NCBI RefSeq assembly: GCF_000321225.1
Contig: NW_004450478.1
Location: 1,875,204-1,939,203 of the forward strand
DNA length: 64,000 nucleotides
Origin: Odobenus rosmarus divergens
Taxonomy: Eukaryota; Chordata; Mammalia; Carnivora; Odobenidae
Direction: 5' to 3'
The notes beneath the pieces are model-generated. The model saw only the letters and a list, made by a program, of their open reading frames with translations, was not told the origin of the DNA and did not search any database. Below, one piece after another: positions 43,701 to 53,619 of this stretch. Position numbers and translations under genes: made by a program. How positions within the stretch are numbered: position 1 is the first letter of the stretch; the number at the start of each line of letters is the position of its first letter.

Positions 43701-45621
43701 AGTTTACGTTATAAGGTTAAGGAGGGAAGGTTCTTCCTTGTGGTCCTACTTTACTAGCAGTGACATTGGCTAGGGAGTGGTAAGCTCTAGCCATATTAGT
43801 CTTCCAATATCTCTATAACATTGGCTGAGTCTTTTCTTTTGCATCTAAGAATTATATATATATATATATATAATATTTTAAATATATTTTAAATTCTGCA
43901 ACCACTATCTAGGAGATAAACTTTCCAAAACCATGAGAAAGGAGGAAGAGAAACATAGTGAGGATAATGATCAGCAGTATGGCAGATTTAGGAACCCATT
44001 GCAAAGTTCTTTTTCATTACTCTGCTATGAATCACTGTCCTCATAAAAACATTGATAGATACATTTAATAAATTCCTTGAAATAGGATGAAACCGAATCA
44101 TCATCCATCATCTCTGGTGGGCCCTACTAAAGCCCTTAGACTATAAATATAACAAATTACTCCCCTCAACTAATGTAGAATCTTATTTTAAATTATGTGT
44201 GCCTGTATCTCCTTTTTATATCATAAAATAACTTCCTGAAGGACAGGAACCTATGCTGTCAAATTTACTTTTTCCAAAGCATCTAATAGTGCCATAGTCT
44301 TTTCTGATGAGTGCCTTAGTCTTTTCTGATGATGATAGATTTAACAATACTTTTTAATAGAAACTCAAGTACATATGGAAATGAGGGGATATTAAATCAA
44401 AGATTTGGGTAATAGCTTGGTAGTATAAATATGGGGAAAAAAGCTGAGACCTTTTTTGAGTCATGTGTGAGGGGGGAATGGGGACACAGGCAAGAAGGAT
44501 GAAACTGGGATGCAATGAGTGACACGCAGGCAAAACTAAATCCAGGAGTCAGACCATCTACACATACGGGACAAATGTAGGCCATCAGCAAGTAAAGGAT
44601 GGAAGTGGAGATCCAGGCAGTGGATGGCCTAGAACATCAGACAACATGTGCCAAAGTCACCAGGTAACTGAGATGTAGTGTCAAGAATACCAGTCACTAG
44701 GGATAGTCTTCTGCTGCAGGGTTTGGAATCAGTCAGGAGCTTCATTAACTGAAGAATTATGGAACAAGATGAGTGAGTGATTTGATGCTGAGTATCACAG
44801 AAATACTTTTAAGTAAATTCAGTCTAAGCAGCTGTAAAGATGGATTTATTAGCTCAATCAACTGGACAGGTTACAACTACTAGAATCCAATTTTCTCCAC
44901 ATTTGTTAAGCTTGGTCCAGTCCATAGTATTAATTTCATCTTTCCAGCTAGTGTTATATATATTGTGTTTCAAGAAGTATTTTTGGCATAACTCAATCTC
45001 ATCATACCAGGGCCTTCCAAAAATAGAGTTTCAGTCAATTATCCACACTTTTTGGCATTAATGGTGATGTCCAGTCATTTCTTTGAGGGGTAAGAGGGAC
45101 CATGAGAAAATTTATGTGAAGCTAAATCTTATTACCTAAATGTTCTATAAAAGATTTGAATTGATTTTTCTTATTTAAATGTGAAATTGCACTCCTTTAG
45201 AAAGTATTTTTCATTTCTCCTAGTTTAGGCTTAAAAATTGGTACAATTTTAAAAGCATCCTGTATCTTATCTAAAACTTTAAAAAGCTAAAGTAACATTA
45301 ATTAAAATATTTTATTTAATTTCTAGTTTTGAACATGTTAGCATATGTTTCAAGGTTCTAGTTTAAACTACTAATAATTTAACATATTTTGAGACAAATG
45401 AAATAAAATGGGATTGAAATTTCAATAATGACACCATCTGTTCTGGGTTACCTTCCTCACCCTTTTGTATGCCAATGTTTGAGACTTTTTCTTTATGCTT
45501 GAGAAGCTGTTTGAGGCTCTAAAGAATATAGTCTTTTCATGAAGATTAATAAATGTGGCTTACACCAGGGAACCAGTGGTTTACTGGCACCATTAATAGG
45601 GTTAAGATTCATCCATTTAAT
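43701..45621. other. unassigned DNA with AT tract and a duplication
   Basis: Unrecognised except a (TA)n tract at 43853-43873 and the 22-base tandem duplication at 44289-44332. The 64-73-codon frames here have no motifs. Confidence 0.45.
44289..44332. repeat. 22-base tandem duplication
   Basis: Copy one is GTGCCATAGTCTTTTCTGAT plus GA at 44289-44310. Copy two, 44311-44332, differs only by T for A at the sixth base. It is not part of any repeat family I recognise. Confidence 0.92.
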
Positions 45622-45632
45622 CTGTTCATAGA

Positions 45633-45835
45633 GGTGTGCCTGGGTGGCTCAGTTGCTAGGCGTCTGCCTTCAGCTCAGGTCATGATCCCAGGGTCCTGGG
45701 ATCGAGCCCCGCATTGGGCTCCCTGCTCCGCGGGGAAGCCTGCGTCTCCCTCTCCCACTCCCCCTGCTTGTGTTCCCTCTCTTGCTGTGTCTCTCTGTCA
45801 AATAAATAAATAAATAAAATCTTTAAAAAAAAAAC
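45633..45835 (+). mobile_element. young caniform SINE
   Basis: Body is close to consensus, with A-box damage (CAGTTGCTAGGCG). A perfect 11-base duplication, CTGTTCATAGA, lies at 45622-45632 and 45836-45846. Tail is (AAAT)n then CTTT and A10. Confidence 0.95.
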
Positions 45836-46002
45836 CTGTTCATAGAATTGGGGCAAATTTAGCAGAATTATATACCCTTATGAAGAGGATCACATAATGA
45901 CCACGAGAGTGGTACAGCTTCTTCAAAGACAGACTAAAAAGACTAGAGTTTTTAACCAGGAAAGATAAAACTCAGGTGTCATATTATCAAGATTCCGACT
46001 TT

Positions 46003-46196
46003 ATTTTAAAGATTTTATTTATTTATTTGACAGAGAGAGACACAGCAAGAGAGGGAACACAAGCAGGGGGAGTGGGAGAGGGAGAAGCAGGCTCCCCGCC
46101 GAGCAGGGAGCCCGATGTGGGGCTCGATCCCAGGACCCTGGGACCATGACCTGAGCCGAAGGCAGACGCTTAACGACTGAGCCACCCAGGCGCCCC
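46003..46196 (-). mobile_element. young caniform SINE, minus strand
   Basis: Near-consensus throughout, with intact head GGCGCCTGGGTGGCTCAG. Flanks AAGATTCCGACTTT at 45989-46002 and AAGATTCTGATTTT at 46197-46210 match with two differences, both of the C/T kind, one of them at a CpG. Together with the near-consensus body this looks young. Confidence 0.95.
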
Positions 46197-46210
46197 AAGA
46201 TTCTGATTTT

Positions 46211-47769
46211 TGATAGACTTCCTTCCCTATGAAAAGGGATCTTCTAAGGACAGACAGAAAATGTTTGTCTTCCCTCCTCCCCACCATCCTGTGAGACCCT
46301 CTAAGAATGAAACATTCTTCCGGTGTCCTGGTTGGGCCAGAAACTGTGGGTTTCTGGGAATAAGGACAAAGAGACAGTTCCCAGCTCCACCTGAGGAAAA
46401 ACTAAGAGTAAAACGGAATTTTAGCCAAATGGGGTTCCATCTCAGAGGAGAAAAGGCCTCAGGCCATTCATTCTCAGCATCTCTTGTGGCTGAACGAACA
46501 ATCGCGGCCTTCTATCTGCTCTTCTCTCTGCAGTATACCAGTCACTTTCCTCTGTCTTCCCTATGACAGTTGCCAGTCTTGGATGGGTTTTAGTTGTTCC
46601 TGGCAGCAGTCACCTTACCATTTCATGTTCTGCCTGGTGTCGCCTAAACTCTAAGCAAGCCTCCTGACTTGAGCAGTTTTTAAACACTTTTCACCACCAC
46701 CTACACCTGTTACCCACACTGACAGTGTCAGCTAGGAAGTTTGGTAGTGCCCAGCCAGTTCATACAGGATAAGAACAAAGTATAAATTTATAAATGGTGT
46801 GGAGTTGTATTTTCATACCAAAATACAGAACACAGGCATTCTTGAAGCCCATAGTAGAAAACACCTACAGTGGTAACACCACCACTAACAATGATTCTAT
46901 GACAAATAAAATAATCACTACTTTCCCAGTGGATAGTCAGTGTATGAAGCTATTGCTCCAATAATTTGTCCAGGGGAGATTTTATTTGCATATACACTCA
47001 AGAAGAGTTTTGACCTGACTTATGGATAAAAGACAGATAAAGGATCAATAAAGGGAAAGGAAAGATTTCCAAAAGTTTTTCTTACCTCTGAAAGTTGAAT
47101 TCATGAAAGAGAATTGCCATAATCTCTATAAGCCTTCTCTTAGCCTCAAGTGATATGGAAAGCTGATATCAATTTAATACTAGTCTTGCTCACGTGGAAT
47201 GTTTCATTTCTCATGAGTCCAAATATGTATCAAACCATGCTGGGACTAACAACTTAGGCTTCTAGTAGAACAGACCATCACATGAACAGACACACTTATC
47301 AGCATGGCATTGCTGAGGACCAGGCCCTGGGTGTGTTCATGCCACTGGGTTTTTAAGAGGAGTCTTCAGACTAGAATAAAACGTCTGTTATACACCTGGC
47401 CTCTCAAAACATAATAGGAGTTAGACACACTCATTTCTGTAAACAGGTGAAATTGCCTCATCATTTTGAGCCCTGGTTCAATTATTTTCCCTGAGCAGAA
47501 ACATCAGTGCCATTACACAATGGTAACACCTTGGTTTGGCAGGAAACACAAGACGGAAAGTAGAAAGTTTTGAGTTCCAAGCTTTGAATCAAATAGTAAT
47601 CGGAACTACATTACTAGTCTCTAGACTAGTACTCAAAATCTTATGTAGTGTATAAAGATATAGTCTATAGTGTATGCTACATAAGAACATTAGAGGGAAT
47701 GACAATTCTAATTATTATAACAACTGATTAATAGATTGCAAGCCTTTTAAACTACTAGCATAGGCATTT
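46211..47769. other. unassigned DNA
   Basis: No recognised repeat. A 118-codon plus-strand frame at 46210-46566 has no domain I recognise; its first codon lies in the SINE target duplication and codon use looks like random AT-poor DNA. I do not call it a gene. Confidence 0.4.
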
Positions 47770-47786
47770 AAGAATAATACCAATTT

Positions 47787-48097
47787 GACTGTTGAATCAC
47801 AGACCTGTAACTCTGAAACAAATAATACATTATATGTTAAAAAAAAAAAAAAAGAAGAAGATTGCAGGAAGGGAAAAATGAAGGGGGGGGGAATTGCAAG
47901 GGGAGACGAACCACGAGAGACTATGGACTCTGAGGGTTCTAGAGGGGAGGGGGTGGGGGGATGGGTTGGCCTGGTGATGGGTATTAAAGAGGGCACGTTC
48001 TGCGTGGAGCACTGGGTGTTATACGCAATGAATCATGGAATACTACATCAAAAACTAATGATGTAATGTATGGTGATTAACATAACATAATAAAAAA
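47787..48097 (+). mobile_element. carnivore L1 3' end, 5'-truncated
   Basis: About 311 bases with the same two-part 3' UTR as the copy at 40932. A perfect 17-base duplication, AAGAATAATACCAATTT, lies at 47770-47786 and 48098-48114. The internal A15 run at 47840-47854 separates the two parts. A small deletion removes the AAACAAACC block present in the other copy. The G-rich part at 47944-47965 is quadruplex-prone. Confidence 0.95.
47944..47965 (+). other. putative G-quadruplex in the L1 3' UTR
   Basis: GGGG-A-GGGGG-T-GGGGGG-AT-GGG within 22 bases. Quadruplex-forming tracts in L1 3' UTRs are known from other mammals. Confidence 0.8.
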
Positions 48098-48178
48098 AAG
48101 AATAATACCAATTTACTTTTTCCAAGGTTCACTATGTCTGTATATATTGTAGAGAGACACTTTATTAAGAATATTAGA

Positions 48179-48396
48179 GACGGGGTCCTGGGTGACTCAG
48201 TCGTTAAGTGTCTGCCTTCAGCTCGGGTCATGATCCCAGGGTCCTGGGATACAGCCCCACATCGAGCCCCACATCGGGCTCCCTGCTTTGGGCTCCCTGC
48301 TTCGTGGGAAGCCTGCTTCTCCCTCTTCCACTCCCCCTGCTTGTGTTCCCTCTCTCACTGTCTCTCTCTGTCAAATAAAAATAATAATAATAAAAA
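48179..48396 (+). mobile_element. caniform SINE with stacked micro-duplications
   Basis: Longer than usual (218 bases) because of two tandem duplications inside the body: AGCCCCACATCG at 48253-48264 and 48265-48276, and GGGCTCCCTGCTT at 48276-48288 and 48290-48302. The tail is (AAT)n. A perfect 12-base target duplication, AAGAATATTAGA, lies at 48167-48178 and 48397-48408. Confidence 0.95.
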
Positions 48397-48408
48397 AAGA
48401 ATATTAGA

Positions 48409-49595
48409 TAACTTTTATTTATTTGGAGTATTTTTATTAAATGTAAACTATGCTGAGGAATTTACTTTTGACTTCATATAACTGTAAATGTTAAGATGAT
48501 TATGTGACTTTTGTTATCAGCAAAACAGATTTCCATTTTAAAAGTGACAACCACTATATTCCTACAAACCAGATAGGGCAGAATTTGATATGCCCTTGTC
48601 AGGAAGCATACCTAATCTAAATTGGATGTGGGAAACAGAAGGACAAAATGTTAAGAGTTAAAATACCTCAGTTTGTGAGAGTCAAAATGTGTCCAAAAAA
48701 AGCGTCTGCTCTTCCTGATGGTTGATTTCTTGGCAGTGCATATAGTAATTTTTTTTCCTTATGATATCATTCCTTAGCTTTCAGAAGATAATGACTCATG
48801 CAGAAACTATTCTTTTAGTCAAGATTTATAAATCACTGGACTGTGGCTCTAAGAGATGAGATGAAAAGATGACCAAGGGCTTAAGTATAAATAACTATGT
48901 CTTTTCCACCGTCACAACTTTTGTAATTAAACGATAAAATTCAGAGTAATGAGGAGGGAATGTCTCCTGGCTATATATACTTAAATCATTTAAAATATGT
49001 TTCTTAAGATTTAAAAGGCTTTGAAGTAGAAGAAAAATTAGATTTTGAAGGATATGTAAGCTATTAAATTCCTTTTGAAGCGTGTTTCCTAATATAAAGT
49101 ACATGTTAAATATTTGCCTTCTTAGAATTTTAAGAATTAATCGGTTCCTTTGGAATTAGTCAAATGGTTACTATATAGGACTAATGATAATTTTTGACTG
49201 CATGTAGAAATCTGTGTATTTGTAAGCATCCATATCATTCTGGGGAAATTCAAAAGAATTAAATTATCAACAGATTTAAATAGTACTTAAAATCTTACAT
49301 TCTAGAAAACAGAGAAAAGATTCAACTAAATCAAAACATAGAGGCATGCTGGCTTGAAGAAATTTGTTTTGATGTTTTTAGAAAGGCGTTAGGATCAGGT
49401 TTCAGTAAGGAAGGACATTTTTTGCTTGCTTATGTTGTGTCCTTGTATTTGTTTGCTTACTTAACCCAAGTCAGATCTGTAGGCCTGGAAGAAAATACAG
49501 AGTTGTATGCATTTGGGGAAGAACACAAAATGTAGTATTTCTTATTCAGTTGTGTATGCTTAAGTGAGATTGCTCAGCTTTGAAATTTGTATCTT
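48409..49595. other. unassigned AT-rich DNA
   Basis: No recognised repeat or gene. Confidence 0.4.
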
Positions 49596-49605
49596 AAGAA
49601 ATACA

Positions 49606-49810
49606 AGGTCGGGGTGCCTGGGTGGCTCAGTCGTTAAGCTTCTGCCTTCGGTTCAGGTCATGATCCCAGGGTCCTGGGATGGAGCCCCGAGTCTAGCTCC
49701 CTGCTCAGCAGGCAGCCTGCTTCTCTCTCCCTCTCCCACTCCCCCTGTTTGTGTTCCCTCTCTAGCTGTGTTTTCTCTGTCAAATAAATAAATAAAATCT
49801 TAAAAAAAAA
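49606..49810 (+). mobile_element. young caniform SINE
   Basis: Plus-strand copy with intact head and tail. AAGAAATACA lies at 49596-49605 and 49811-49820, a perfect 10-base duplication. The GGCTCAGG block has one change (GGTTCAGG). Confidence 0.95.
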
Positions 49811-49820
49811 AAGAAATACA

Positions 49821-50300
49821 GGGGAAATAAAATTTAATTCACTAGTGTTAACATTTCCCATGTTGATTCTCTACTCCTATTCCCTCCTACACATTAAGCT
49901 GCTTCACAAAAAGTGTTCATTAATAACTTTTATGAGAATAATATTCAATCCTTTGGAACTTTTTTCCTATAAATGGCATAGAGCATTTAGCTTATAAATT
50001 ACAACAAATACATCCTTATCCATTAAAACAATACCTTTTAAGAGGTAGTAAATAGCTTTAAGAAGAAACTGAGGTTCTATATTAAAAAATGATATTTTTT
50101 ACTCAGGAGACAAATTTATTTCTAGTGATTCTAGGCATTTGTATGGATGTTACTTCATATTTTTGTAGATACTATTGATTAGTGGTTATTATTTTAGTTC
50201 ATATGTTACTAATAGGAAACAAGAAAACCCCCATACTAAGGACAACATATCCAGACCGAGAAAAAGATCGATATGCCGAAGAGTTTAATTAAAAACTCAT
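49821..50300. other. unassigned DNA
   Basis: No recognised content; borders the provirus remnant. Confidence 0.4.
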
Positions 50301-50311
50301 TCTTGGGAGCT

Positions 50312-50509
50312 TTCTTTTTTTTTTTTTTCAAGATTTTATTTATTTACCTCAGAGAGAGAGAGAGCACACAAGCAGGAGGAGTGACAGCAGAGGGAGAAAC
50401 AGATTCCCTGATGAGCAAGGAGCCTGATGTGGGACTCAATTCCAAGACCCCGGGATCATGTCCTGAGCTGAAGGCAGATGCTTAACCGACTGAGCCACCC
50501 AGGCATCCC
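50312..50509 (-). mobile_element. caniform SINE at the edge of the provirus remnant
   Basis: Minus-strand copy flanked by TCTTGGGAGCT at 50301-50311 and 50510-50520, a perfect 11-base duplication. The (GA)n part is AGAGAGAGAGAGCACACAAG. Confidence 0.94.
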
Positions 50510-50618
50510 TCTTGGGAGCTCTCTCAACCACTTCTGGTTTGGTGCTGCCTGATTCAAACAGATTTTCCCTCAAATAACCTCTTAAAATTTTTAATATGCC
50601 TCAGTTTATCTTTTAACA
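50510..50618 (+). mobile_element. remnant of a left LTR of an ERV1-like provirus
   Basis: CTCAACCACTTCTGGTTTGG, TGCTGCCTGATTCAAACAGA and AATAACCTCTTAAAATTT match CCTAACCACTTCTAGTTTGA, TGCTGCCTGATTGGAACTGA and AATAAACTCTTAAAATTT at 52636-52702, in the same order. It ends at TTTTAACA. Only the 3' end of the LTR is left; upstream sequence does not match the right LTR. The left copy carries an extra stretch near its end. Confidence 0.6.
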
Positions 50619-51475
50619 GTTCTGCCGGCAGAAGAGAGCACAAAGAGGATCCCCAACAGCCCTCAGAAGAATGAGTAAGCAGGTGTGGGTACCTGTTGAG
50701 CCCCTTGAGCTCCCTGCTTTTTGGCTGCCTCTGGAGGTCATAAGTAAGTCCCTTTTGGATCCTGGATCCTAGCTCCACAGCTTTTTCTGTATTATGAACT
50801 TTCAGACTTTATTTGAACATTTCTTTTTCTAGACTGGGTGTGAAAACTGGCTGGAATCAGACTGGATCCAACTTAAAAACCAGACTAGGTCCAAGAATGA
50901 GTCCAGCTTATACTAGATTGGGTCCAATGTGAGGCCTCAGGTGAATAAAATTTTGTTTTAAGGTTGAACAAGTAGATTAACCTTTCAGAAGACAACCTTG
51001 AATTATAGTGGCCACAGTGGAGAACATTAAACCATTTTAGATAAGCTTACACATTTACGAGGTGTCCTAAAGGGAAAGGGGTCTCAGCCAAGTACTCGGT
51101 ATAAAGTGTAGAGGGGAAATTATTTTTTCTTCTCCACAGTTTCTGGTGACCAGGATGAGACCCACTGGGACACCACCCCACTCACTCCAGAGCCCACAAG
51201 CAGCATCTTGGGGAAATTGGCAGAAGCCAGAAAAAGCTACTAATTCTTATAAAAGTCAGCTCTCCCAGATCTCAGTCTATGGTGCCTGGTCCAGAGAGGA
51301 AGGTAAAATTTCACATTGTCCTTTCCTTTCCAAATTCAGATACGCAGGAAAAAAATATTGGTTATTATCCTTTCTCTCCCAGGGATAGCTAATGGCTTCT
51401 TATTTGTCTCATTTTATATCCTCAGAACTTTGTTTGGAAACCACCTGGTTGGGGGCCCCGAAAATTTGGCTGGAC

Positions 51476-51549
51476 AGAAATGTGGGTTGCACCCCATTTG
51501 TGACTAGATATAGTTGAACAGATGTGGGTTGCATTCCATTTGCAGCTAG
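51476..51549. repeat. imperfect 42-base tandem duplication
   Basis: AATGTGGGTTGCACCCCATT at 51479 and GATGTGGGTTGCATTCCATT at 51521 begin two copies that continue TGTGACTAG and TGCAGCTAG. The copies are offset by 42 bases and differ at several positions. Confidence 0.85.
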
Positions 51550-51595
51550 GGTCCTACCAACTCTTGCCAGCTCTCAGGGAGAATTGTCTACGTCC

Positions 51596-51613
51596 TTTTT
51601 TTTTTTTTTTTTT
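51596..51613 (-). other. T18 run, possible poly-A of a minus-strand retrocopy
   Basis: 18 T in a row. To the right, read on the minus strand, lies a 60-codon frame (51756-51574) that runs into the A-run as lysines. I could not identify its product or a target duplication, so a 5'-truncated retrocopy is only a possibility. Confidence 0.3.
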
Positions 51614-51770
51614 AATTTTTGGGAATGGCCCTGGATCTTGGGAGGGTAATTTCTTTGGCATCTTCTTTGGGGACCCTTCTTAGGTCCACAGGGTTGTTCA
51701 ATAATGGCAGGAATATTTACTGTTTGTCCCAGCTGAAACCTAACAAGATATTCCAAAGGATCCCCTACCC

Positions 51771-52135
51771 AGTTTTACTGAGGTATAATTGACATGCATC
51801 CCTATATAAGCTTAAGGTGTACAGCATAATAGTTCAAATATATATTGTGAAATAATTACCACCATAATTTTAGGTAGCATCCATCATCTCATACAAATAA
51901 CAATAAAAAGAGAAAGCAAAAAAAGAAAAACATTTTTTTTAATAATGAGAACTCTTACGATTTACTCTCTCAACAACTTTCCTATACATCCTACAGCAGG
52001 GTTAGCTATAGTCATCACGCTGTACACGACCTCCCTAGTACTTCTTTGTCTCGTGACTGGAAGTTTGTACCTTTCACTGCATCCTTCCAATTCCCTTTAC
52101 CTCCAGCCCACCTTTTGGTATTATCCTCCTAATAG
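51771..52135 (-). mobile_element. L1M 3' UTR fragment, minus strand
   Basis: ACTGAGGTATAATTGACATG, AAGGTGTACAGCATAATAGT, GAAATAATTACCACCATAAT, GAGAACTCTTACGATTTACT, CTATAGTCATCACGCTGTAC and GACTGGAAGTTTGTACCTTT are in the order of an L1M 3' UTR in reverse complement. It ends near CCCTTTACCTCCAGCCCACC. Confidence 0.85.
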
Positions 52136-52429
52136 TTACTGAAGTGTCCCAGGTGCGCTATAGTCTCTCAAAGGTCTTAAATGCATATTCACAGCCACTA
52201 GCAATACGTCAGAGAGTCTCACTGTGCTTGGAGGAACAGAAACAAGATGAACAAGATGAACCAGAAGATGAACAGCAAAAGCAATTCTTGCAGGGATGTG
52301 AAATCATAACCTATGAGTTTTACAGTGAAACAAGAGCACCTTCACTCTGATAGTGACCAAGAGCAGTGCTGATACCAAATTTTTGGTCACTCTGTCATGT
52401 ATGAGAGAGGATGACCAAAAGCGGGGTAT

Positions 52430-52705
52430 TGTTAATTAAACAAGGAGACCACTAACTGATGGGGCGCTAATGCTGAGGTGGCCTATGTCAGCAAACCAAA
52501 ATCTCAAGCCTGTAAATGCCTCAGGGTTACAAAATCCAAACACTAAGGGCAACTAACCACAAACAGCCAACTAGGCTTTACACTTTTGCTGTTCAATAAT
52601 TGCCTTGCTTTGCTTCCGCCTGTTGGTGAAGCCCTCCTAACCACTTCTAGTTTGATGCTGCCTGATTGGAACTGATTTTTGCGAATAAACTCTTAAAATT
52701 TAACA
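52430..52705 (+). mobile_element. right LTR of the ERV1-like remnant
   Basis: About 276 bases from TGTTAATTAAACAAGGAGAC, right after a purine tract, to AAAATTTAACA. It contains a GCGAATAAACTC signal near its end. Similarity to the left remnant is confined to the last 70 bases. Divergence between them means the provirus is old. Confidence 0.6.
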
Positions 52706-53072
52706 ACAATAACAAAAATCTCATTATTAAAACAATATTTCCCGTTGAACTGGTAACTATCCAAACAAAATGTTTCCTGATAAAAAAAAAAAAGCAGCCT
52801 CTAAGTACACAAAGAAATAAACTGAGTGAAGAAAAATGGCAGACAAAACCCACAACGTATATCATATACCTGTTCAGTATGGCCTCTGGCTGTTGAGAAT
52901 CAGGGGTTGCAGAACTTCATTTAAAATATTTGTTAAGAAAATATTTAAAATATTTCTTTTCCCCCCAAGAATCATAGAACTAAATTACATGATTTTATAA
53001 ATATAACAAATATTTATAGAACAATTATCATGAACGAGGAACTACTTTCAGTGCTTTGTTAGTAATACTAAT
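52706..53072. other. unassigned DNA
   Basis: AT-rich with AACAATAACAAA units next to the LTR. No gene evidence; the two frames on opposite strands at 52647-52896 exclude each other. Confidence 0.4.
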
Positions 53073-53087
53073 ACCCTGGTTATTTTT

Positions 53088-53279
53088 CAAATTTTTATTT
53101 TTTTTAAAGATTTTATTTATTTGAGAGCAAGAGAGAGAGAGAGAGCATGATTGGAGAGGATGACAGGCAAAGGGATACAGAGAGACAGACTCTTCGCTGA
53201 GCAGGGTTGATCCCAGGACTCTGAAATCAGGATCTGAGACGAAGGCAGAGGCTTACTGACTGAGCCACCCAGGTGCCCC
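53088..53279 (-). mobile_element. caniform SINE, partly degenerate
   Basis: Minus-strand copy missing about 20 bases after the CTGAGCAGGG block. Flanks ACCCTGGTTATTTTT at 53073-53087 and ACCCTCGTTATTTTT at 53280-53294, a 15-base duplication with one difference. Confidence 0.94.
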
Positions 53280-53294
53280 ACCCTCGTTATTTTT

Positions 53295-53619
53295 TTTAAA
53301 GAGTAAAAAGTGTCTATGAATAATATATGGCATAATACCCATTATCACTATGAATATCATATTATTTCTTAAAATTTCCCACATTTTTTGTTGTTTTATA
53401 GGGTCCTTACTTAATTTTCAAAGGCTATTCATCTAGAATTCTTGACTCATTTACCCCTGTCTCCTTAAAAGCAATACTAAGACTTACTAAGTCCTTCCCC
53501 TGTTTCAGTCTAGGACTGATACTTTTCATTCCCTATTTTTGCATTGGCACTCTCTATGTTTTCATGTGGATTTGAGTTATTTTCTGGTGTTGCTTGCTTT
53601 AAGTCTAAACAAATTCTTT
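53295..53619. other. unassigned DNA
   Basis: AT-rich; may be flanking L1 sequence but not recognisable. Confidence 0.3.

Larger units (their letters stand above)
50619..52429 (+). mobile_element. decayed internal region of an ERV1-like provirus
   Basis: Lies between the two LTR-like blocks. TTTCTGGTGACCAGGATGAG at 51140-51159 recalls the leader of class I endogenous retroviruses. I cannot identify gag, pol or env. The right end has a purine-rich tract (CAAAAGCGGGG) just before the right LTR, as expected for plus-strand priming. An L1M fragment (51771-52135) interrupts it, and a 42-base duplication sits at 51476-51549. No frame is open long enough to encode a viral protein. Confidence 0.45.

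Noticed and set aside
46210..46566. 118-codon plus-strand open frame
   Set aside because: Begins in the target duplication of a SINE and shows no family motif. Considered a retroviral or cellular gene piece, but nothing supports either.
42989..49810. Regularly spaced repeats that might suggest a CRISPR array
   Set aside because: The repeats are dispersed SINEs in both orientations with target duplications; the genome is mammalian.
50619..52429. Possible retroviral gag, pol or env in the provirus remnant
   Set aside because: Frames are short and share no viral motif I can see; only the LTR pair, leader-like block and purine tract are visible.
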